A stretch of 8,230 bases of DNA. Source: Bacteroidota bacterium (lineage in GTDB: Bacteria > Bacteroidota > Ignavibacteria > UBA10030 > UBA8401). This document shows, piece after piece, positions 4,943 to 8,230 of this stretch. Position 1 is the first letter of the stretch, and every line of letters begins with the position of its first letter. The stretch covers positions 1-8,230 of the forward strand of contig JANXZD010000407.1 of assembly GCA_025355705.1 (NCBI GenBank), read 5' to 3'. The notes beneath the pieces are model-generated. The model had not been told where the DNA came from, searched no databases, and was given only the letters and a program-made list of their open reading frames with translations. Position numbers and translations under genes: made by a program.

Positions 4943-7432
4943 CTACAAAATTCCTGTCGGGTCAACATCAACGGTAATCTTCACTTTGCTCTTTGTTGAC
5001 TGCCGGGAAAGTTCATTGACAACACGCGCTACGGAATTCCTAGCGCGTGTTCCATTTTTATCACCTTCTTTATCTGCTTTAATAATAATTTGCCATCGGT
5101 ATTCATTCTTTATCTTAGAAAGTACTGCCGGAGCTGGTCCTAAGATCGAATCTCGATTCAACAATGCGAAAAGATGTTTACCGAAACCGGTTGCTGTATG
5201 TTCAACATTTTTTTCATCTCTTCCTTTAAATTCCACAACAATTACTCGGGAAAACGGTGGATAGTTAATTGACTTTCTGAATTCAATTTCTTCATTGTAA
5301 AATCCAACAAAGTCATGCTCTCGAACATGTTTTAATGCATAGTGATTTGGCTGTGATGTTTGAATGATCACCTCGCCCGCAAGTGTACTTCTACCGGCGC
5401 GCCCCGCAACCTGTGTTAGCAATTGAAACGTACGTTCAGCAGAACGAAAATCCGGAAGCATCATTTGTGTATCAGCCGAGATTACCCCAACTAACGTTAC
5501 TCGTGGAAAATCCAATCCCTTTGCCACCATTTGAGTGCCAAGAAGAATGTCTGCCCCGCCTTCACCGAATTGCTGTAATATCTTTTCGTGTGACCCTTTG
5601 CGTGTAGTTGTATCCATATCCATTCGCACGGTCACGGCGGAAGGAAACAAAGCAGATAATTCCTGCTCAACGCGTTGTGTCCCAAATCCATTAAATGAAA
5701 ACTCAAATCCGCTGCATTTTGGACACGAGGTTGGGGCTGGTTTAACTTTTCCACAATAATGACAGCGCATGTGCTTCTTCGTGGCATGGTAAGTCATAGT
5801 AACATTACAACGATCGCATTGCTCTATGTAGCCGCATGATTTACATACGATAAATGGTGCAAAGCCCCTGCGGTTTTGCAATAGAATCACCCCTTCTTTT
5901 TTCTCCAATCGGTCTCGAATTTTTAACTCCAACAGGCGTGAAATACTATGGGAAATATTTTCGAACGCTTTTTTTCCAATCTCTTTTGATACTATTTTTG
6001 CGTTGGCATACAATTGTTTTCTTTCATCAATCATGTTGACAATAGTAACCGGAGGAAGGACGGCATTATCCGCACGTTCAGGAAGCGTCAGCAATGTATA
6101 TTTCTTATTCAATGCGTTTGAATATGATTCAATAGAAGGAGTTGCAGAACCAAGAATAACCACAGCATTATTTAATGAAGCCCGAACTATGGCTACGTCT
6201 CTTGCATTATACCGCGGGCTCGAATCATATTGTTTATACGATGATTCATGTTCTTCGTCAACGATAATAAGTCCGATATTTTTTAGCGGCGCAAATAATG
6301 CGGAGCGGGGACCGATCACGATTTTATATTTACCGGATTGAGCAAGTCGCCATGCATCATATCGCTCACCATCAGACATTCTGCTATGCATCCATACAAC
6401 TTGATCACCAAAATGGATCTGAAATCGTTTCACAGTTTGTGGCGTTAAAGAAATTTCCGGAATTAGCACAAAAGCAGTTTTATTTTGCTCCAACACCTTT
6501 CTGATCGACTCGATATACACTTGCGTTTTTCCACTGCCGGTAATCCCATAGAGCAAAAAAGTCCGGCTCGAATTTTCATGTAATGCAGCAGAGATATTGT
6601 TGACGGCCTGTATTTGATTAGCGTTCAATTGTATAGATAAACTTTTTGCAAGATGTCCATCCTGAGCAAACGAAGTGGTTCTATTAAATTCTTTTTGATA
6701 AATGGTAATAAGGTTCTTTTGTTCAAAGATTTTCAATGTTGAAAGGGAAGAAGAAGCCTCTTTCAGAAAAGATGTAACATTAATTTCTTCTTGATCTTTG
6801 GACAGTATAGCTGACCAGGTAACTTGTTGTTTCTTACTGCGAAATTGGAGTGTTGAGTCATTTGATGATCGTCTAAAGAATCGCTCCAATTTAATAGATG
6901 GTTTTTTTGATGTTTCTTCGCTGACCGTTACAATTCCTTCGGATTCAAGTTCATTGACAACAGCATAAATATTTTTTATTCCGGATTTTTTTCGGAGTTG
7001 AAGTAAGGTTGCTGATTCATTGACAAGGAGTTGAACAATCTTTTCTTTTGTTGTACTGAGCAGGTGATTTTTTTTAAAAAGGTCCGATAGTGAGACTATT
7101 TTCTTACTTGTTTGACTGAATCCGGCGGGGAGAAAAAGTTTTATGGTCTCACCCAACGAAGTGTTATAATATTCAGAGATCCACTCCGCAAGTTTTAAAT
7201 CGTCGTGATTTACCGTCGGGGTTCGGTCAATAACATCAATGATATTTTTCAAAGATACATTTGGTCTCTCGGTTCGAAAATTAATGATGACCCCGGTAAG
7301 GATCTTTTTTCCAAACGGAACAATTATCAGAGAACCTTTTTGTGCAATTGATTCAAGATGGGCGGGGATGCTATACGTAAAAAGTTGCGAAAGCGGAACA
7401 GGAATCGCAACATCGGCAAGTTTTAAATTCAT
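4943..7432 (-). CDS. priA: Primosomal protein N' (replication restart helicase PriA)
   Basis: DNA helicase that recognises stalled forks and starts replisome reloading (3'-to-5' superfamily 2 ATPase). It has 829 aa, about 100 more than the E. coli protein. The N-terminal 3'-DNA-binding domain (about 1-105) is followed by a winged-helix-like region. The helicase core has Walker A GITGSGKT (296-303), DEEH (392-395), GSATPS (428-433), QNRRGF (519-524), GTQMVAKGLDF (632-642) and QVAGRAGR (674-681). Eight zinc-binding cysteines (530, 533, 539, 542, 557, 560, 570, 573) form the usual two-zinc module between helicase motifs. The C-terminus ends with the conserved KVKITVDVDPT. Extra length includes a roughly 20-residue stretch before the QNRRGF motif (about 482-512). 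The ATG at 7432 follows the waaA stop with no gap and no ribosome binding site is seen, suggesting translational coupling. Codons 794-804 contain the hairpin described separately. Confidence 0.97.
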   Translation of the reverse strand: MNLKLADVAIPVPLSQLFTYSIPAHLESIAQKGSLIIVPFGKKILTGVIINFRTERPNVSLKNIIDVIDRTPTVNHDDLKLAEWISEYYNTSLGETIKLFLPAGFSQTSKKIVSLSDLFKKNHLLSTTKEKIVQLLVNESATLLQLRKKSGIKNIYAVVNELESEGIVTVSEETSKKPSIKLERFFRRSSNDSTLQFRSKKQQVTWSAILSKDQEEINVTSFLKEASSSLSTLKIFEQKNLITIYQKEFNRTTSFAQDGHLAKSLSIQLNANQIQAVNNISAALHENSSRTFLLYGITGSGKTQVYIESIRKVLEQNKTAFVLIPEISLTPQTVKRFQIHFGDQVVWMHSRMSDGERYDAWRLAQSGKYKIVIGPRSALFAPLKNIGLIIVDEEHESSYKQYDSSPRYNARDVAIVRASLNNAVVILGSATPSIESYSNALNKKYTLLTLPERADNAVLPPVTIVNMIDERKQLYANAKIVSKEIGKKAFENISHSISRLLELKIRDRLEKKEGVILLQNRRGFAPFIVCKSCGYIEQCDRCNVTMTYHATKKHMRCHYCGKVKPAPTSCPKCSGFEFSFNGFGTQRVEQELSALFPSAVTVRMDMDTTTRKGSHEKILQQFGEGGADILLGTQMVAKGLDFPRVTLVGVISADTQMMLPDFRSAERTFQLLTQVAGRAGRSTLAGEVIIQTSQPNHYALKHVREHDFVGFYNEEIEFRKSINYPPFSRVIVVEFKGRDEKNVEHTATGFGKHLFALLNRDSILGPAPAVLSKIKNEYRWQIIIKADKEGDKNGTRARNSVARVVNELSRQSTKSKVKITVDVDPTGIL
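5021..5059 (+). terminator. Intrinsic terminator of the Yip1-family gene, embedded in priA
   Basis: AACACGCGCTA (5021-5031) and TAGCGCGTGTT (5041-5051) are perfect 11-bp inverted arms with a 9-base loop, GC-rich for this window. On the plus strand CCA and then five T (5055-5059) follow, as in a Rho-independent terminator. It starts 80 bases after the Yip1-family stop codon. On the minus strand no T-run follows, so priA transcription should pass. The T-run is short and begins 3 bases after the stem, so efficiency is uncertain. Confidence 0.6.
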
Positions 7433-8230
7433 TTAATTGATATACAATTCAAGGTATTGCAGAAAACGTTCAGTTGCACCGCAGTTATCAAAGACAAATG
7501 CTTTCGAAATATCGCCGGCGATTTTCCTTTCTTCGTCATTATCTAAAAAAGTTCGCAATGTACGGTATAATTCCTTTTCATTTTCGACAACAAATCCACC
7601 TCCGCGGCGTGCTAATTCAACTGCTTCTTGTGAGTTTGTGTGTTTGGGTCCAAAAAAAATGGGGTTTCCAAAAACCGCCGGTTCAAGAACATTATGAATT
7701 CCCTGTTTGAAACTTCCGCCAATATATACAACGTGAGCGTATTTATAAAGAGCAACTAAAATACCAACGCTGTCAATCAAAATTATCTTTTCATCTTTAT
7801 AGCAATTCATATCAGAAAATCGAATGAATGATATATTGCCCTCTAATTTCGATTCTAGTTCTTCAAGATGTTCAATTGTTGGCTCATGTGGAACTATGAT
7901 TGTCAGAAGATTTGGTTCCACAATTTGAATCTTTAGTAAAACTGGTATTATAATATCATCATCTTCTCCCCAGCTTTGACCAACGATGAAGACTTTTTTG
8001 TTGTCAATCACAGAAGATGCAAACAGGTTTTTTTGACGAGCATCTTCACTTCTCAATACTACTTGATCGAAACGTGTGTCGCCAATCGAAGAAATTACTG
8101 GAATGGTGGTTCTAAAATCCCTGAATGACTGTTCATCTTTTTTGGAAACCGTTAAGATATGGGAAAAACAATCATAAAGGAAATGATGGAACTGAAGCAA
8201 CAACGGAATTTTTCGCAACGAATGTTGTTG
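7433..8230 (-). CDS. waaA: 3-deoxy-D-manno-octulosonic acid (Kdo) transferase, C-terminal part, 5' partial
   Basis: Inner-membrane-associated glycosyltransferase that moves Kdo from CMP-Kdo to the lipid A precursor, first step of the lipopolysaccharide core. The frame is open to the right edge, so the N-terminal acceptor-binding half, including the catalytic glutamate and membrane anchor, is outside the window. A TTG at 8218 is not a credible start, since the sequence on both sides is mid-protein. Counting from that codon, visible motifs are GDTRFDQV (46-53), the nucleotide-loop segment VGQSWGEDD (79-87), VPHEP (109-113), the GGSFKQGIHNVLEP segment (167-180) of the CMP-Kdo site followed by FFGP, and a C-terminal CGATER. 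GIHN replaces the GGHN usual in proteobacteria, a variant I associate with Bacteroidota-type enzymes. VGQSW also differs from the common GST start of that loop. The gene is directly followed by priA (TAA then ATG). Confidence 0.93.
   Translation of the reverse strand, partial: QQHSLRKIPLLLQFHHFLYDCFSHILTVSKKDEQSFRDFRTTIPVISSIGDTRFDQVVLRSEDARQKNLFASSVIDNKKVFIVGQSWGEDDDIIIPVLLKIQIVEPNLLTIIVPHEPTIEHLEELESKLEGNISFIRFSDMNCYKDEKIILIDSVGILVALYKYAHVVYIGGSFKQGIHNVLEPAVFGNPIFFGPKHTNSQEAVELARRGGGFVVENEKELYRTLRTFLDNDEERKIAGDISKAFVFDNCGATERFLQYLELYIN

Noticed and set aside
4939..4964. TGACC/GGTCA 5-bp inverted repeat across the Yip1-family and priA stop codons
   Set aside because: A 16-base loop, short stem and no T-run on either side; the 11-bp hairpin at 5021-5051 is a far better terminator.
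8218..8218. TTG as the start of waaA
   Set aside because: The frame stays open to the window edge and the family's N-terminal half is missing, so the real start lies outside.

Overview
The window holds seven protein genes packed on both strands with short gaps, in AT-leaning bacterial chromosome DNA. No tRNA, rRNA, CRISPR array, insertion sequence or phage gene was seen. The organism is Gram-negative with lipopolysaccharide, because a Kdo transferase (WaaA) is present. It probably handles periplasmic c-type haem, because the sensor kinase carries CxxCH-type motifs. The Kdo transferase has the GIHN variant of the CMP-Kdo site, PriA is long (829 aa), and a bacterial archaemetzincin is present. 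Together these point, as inference only, to the Bacteroidota/Chlorobi/Ignavibacteria side of the FCB group. Clear Shine-Dalgarno sites before three genes argue against a typical Bacteroidia or Flavobacteriia member, where such sites are scarce.

Layout. At 1-1332 (+) is the 3' part of a membrane histidine kinase whose N-terminus lies outside the window. At 1425-2774 (+) is an NtrC-family, sigma54-activating response regulator, its likely partner. At 2842-3378 (+) is an archaemetzincin zinc peptidase that may be read from a leaderless transcript. At 3389-4015 (-) is thymidylate kinase (tmk), convergent with the archaemetzincin gene. A 161-base divergent intergenic region (4016-4176) has a good sigma70-type promoter for the next gene. 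At 4177-4941 (+) is a Yip1-family membrane protein. At 4943-7432 (-) is primosomal helicase PriA, whose stop codon lies 1 base from that of the Yip1 gene. At 7433-8230 (-) is the C-terminal part of WaaA, which runs off the right edge and abuts priA exactly (stop codon directly followed by ATG).

How the genes relate. The first two form a two-component system: a periplasmic haem- or redox-type sensor passes phosphate to a sigma54 enhancer-binding protein. No sigma54 promoter was recognised in the gaps examined by eye, so its targets are probably elsewhere. The others are mostly housekeeping: dTTP synthesis (tmk), replication restart (priA) and lipid A core synthesis (waaA). waaA and priA appear to be one transcription and translation unit.

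The most notable non-gene signal is a perfect 11-bp inverted repeat at 5021-5051, inside the 3' end of priA. On the opposite strand it is followed by a T-run, so it looks like the intrinsic terminator of the convergent Yip1 gene embedded in priA coding sequence. I did not find a convincing wholly new multi-gene system here.
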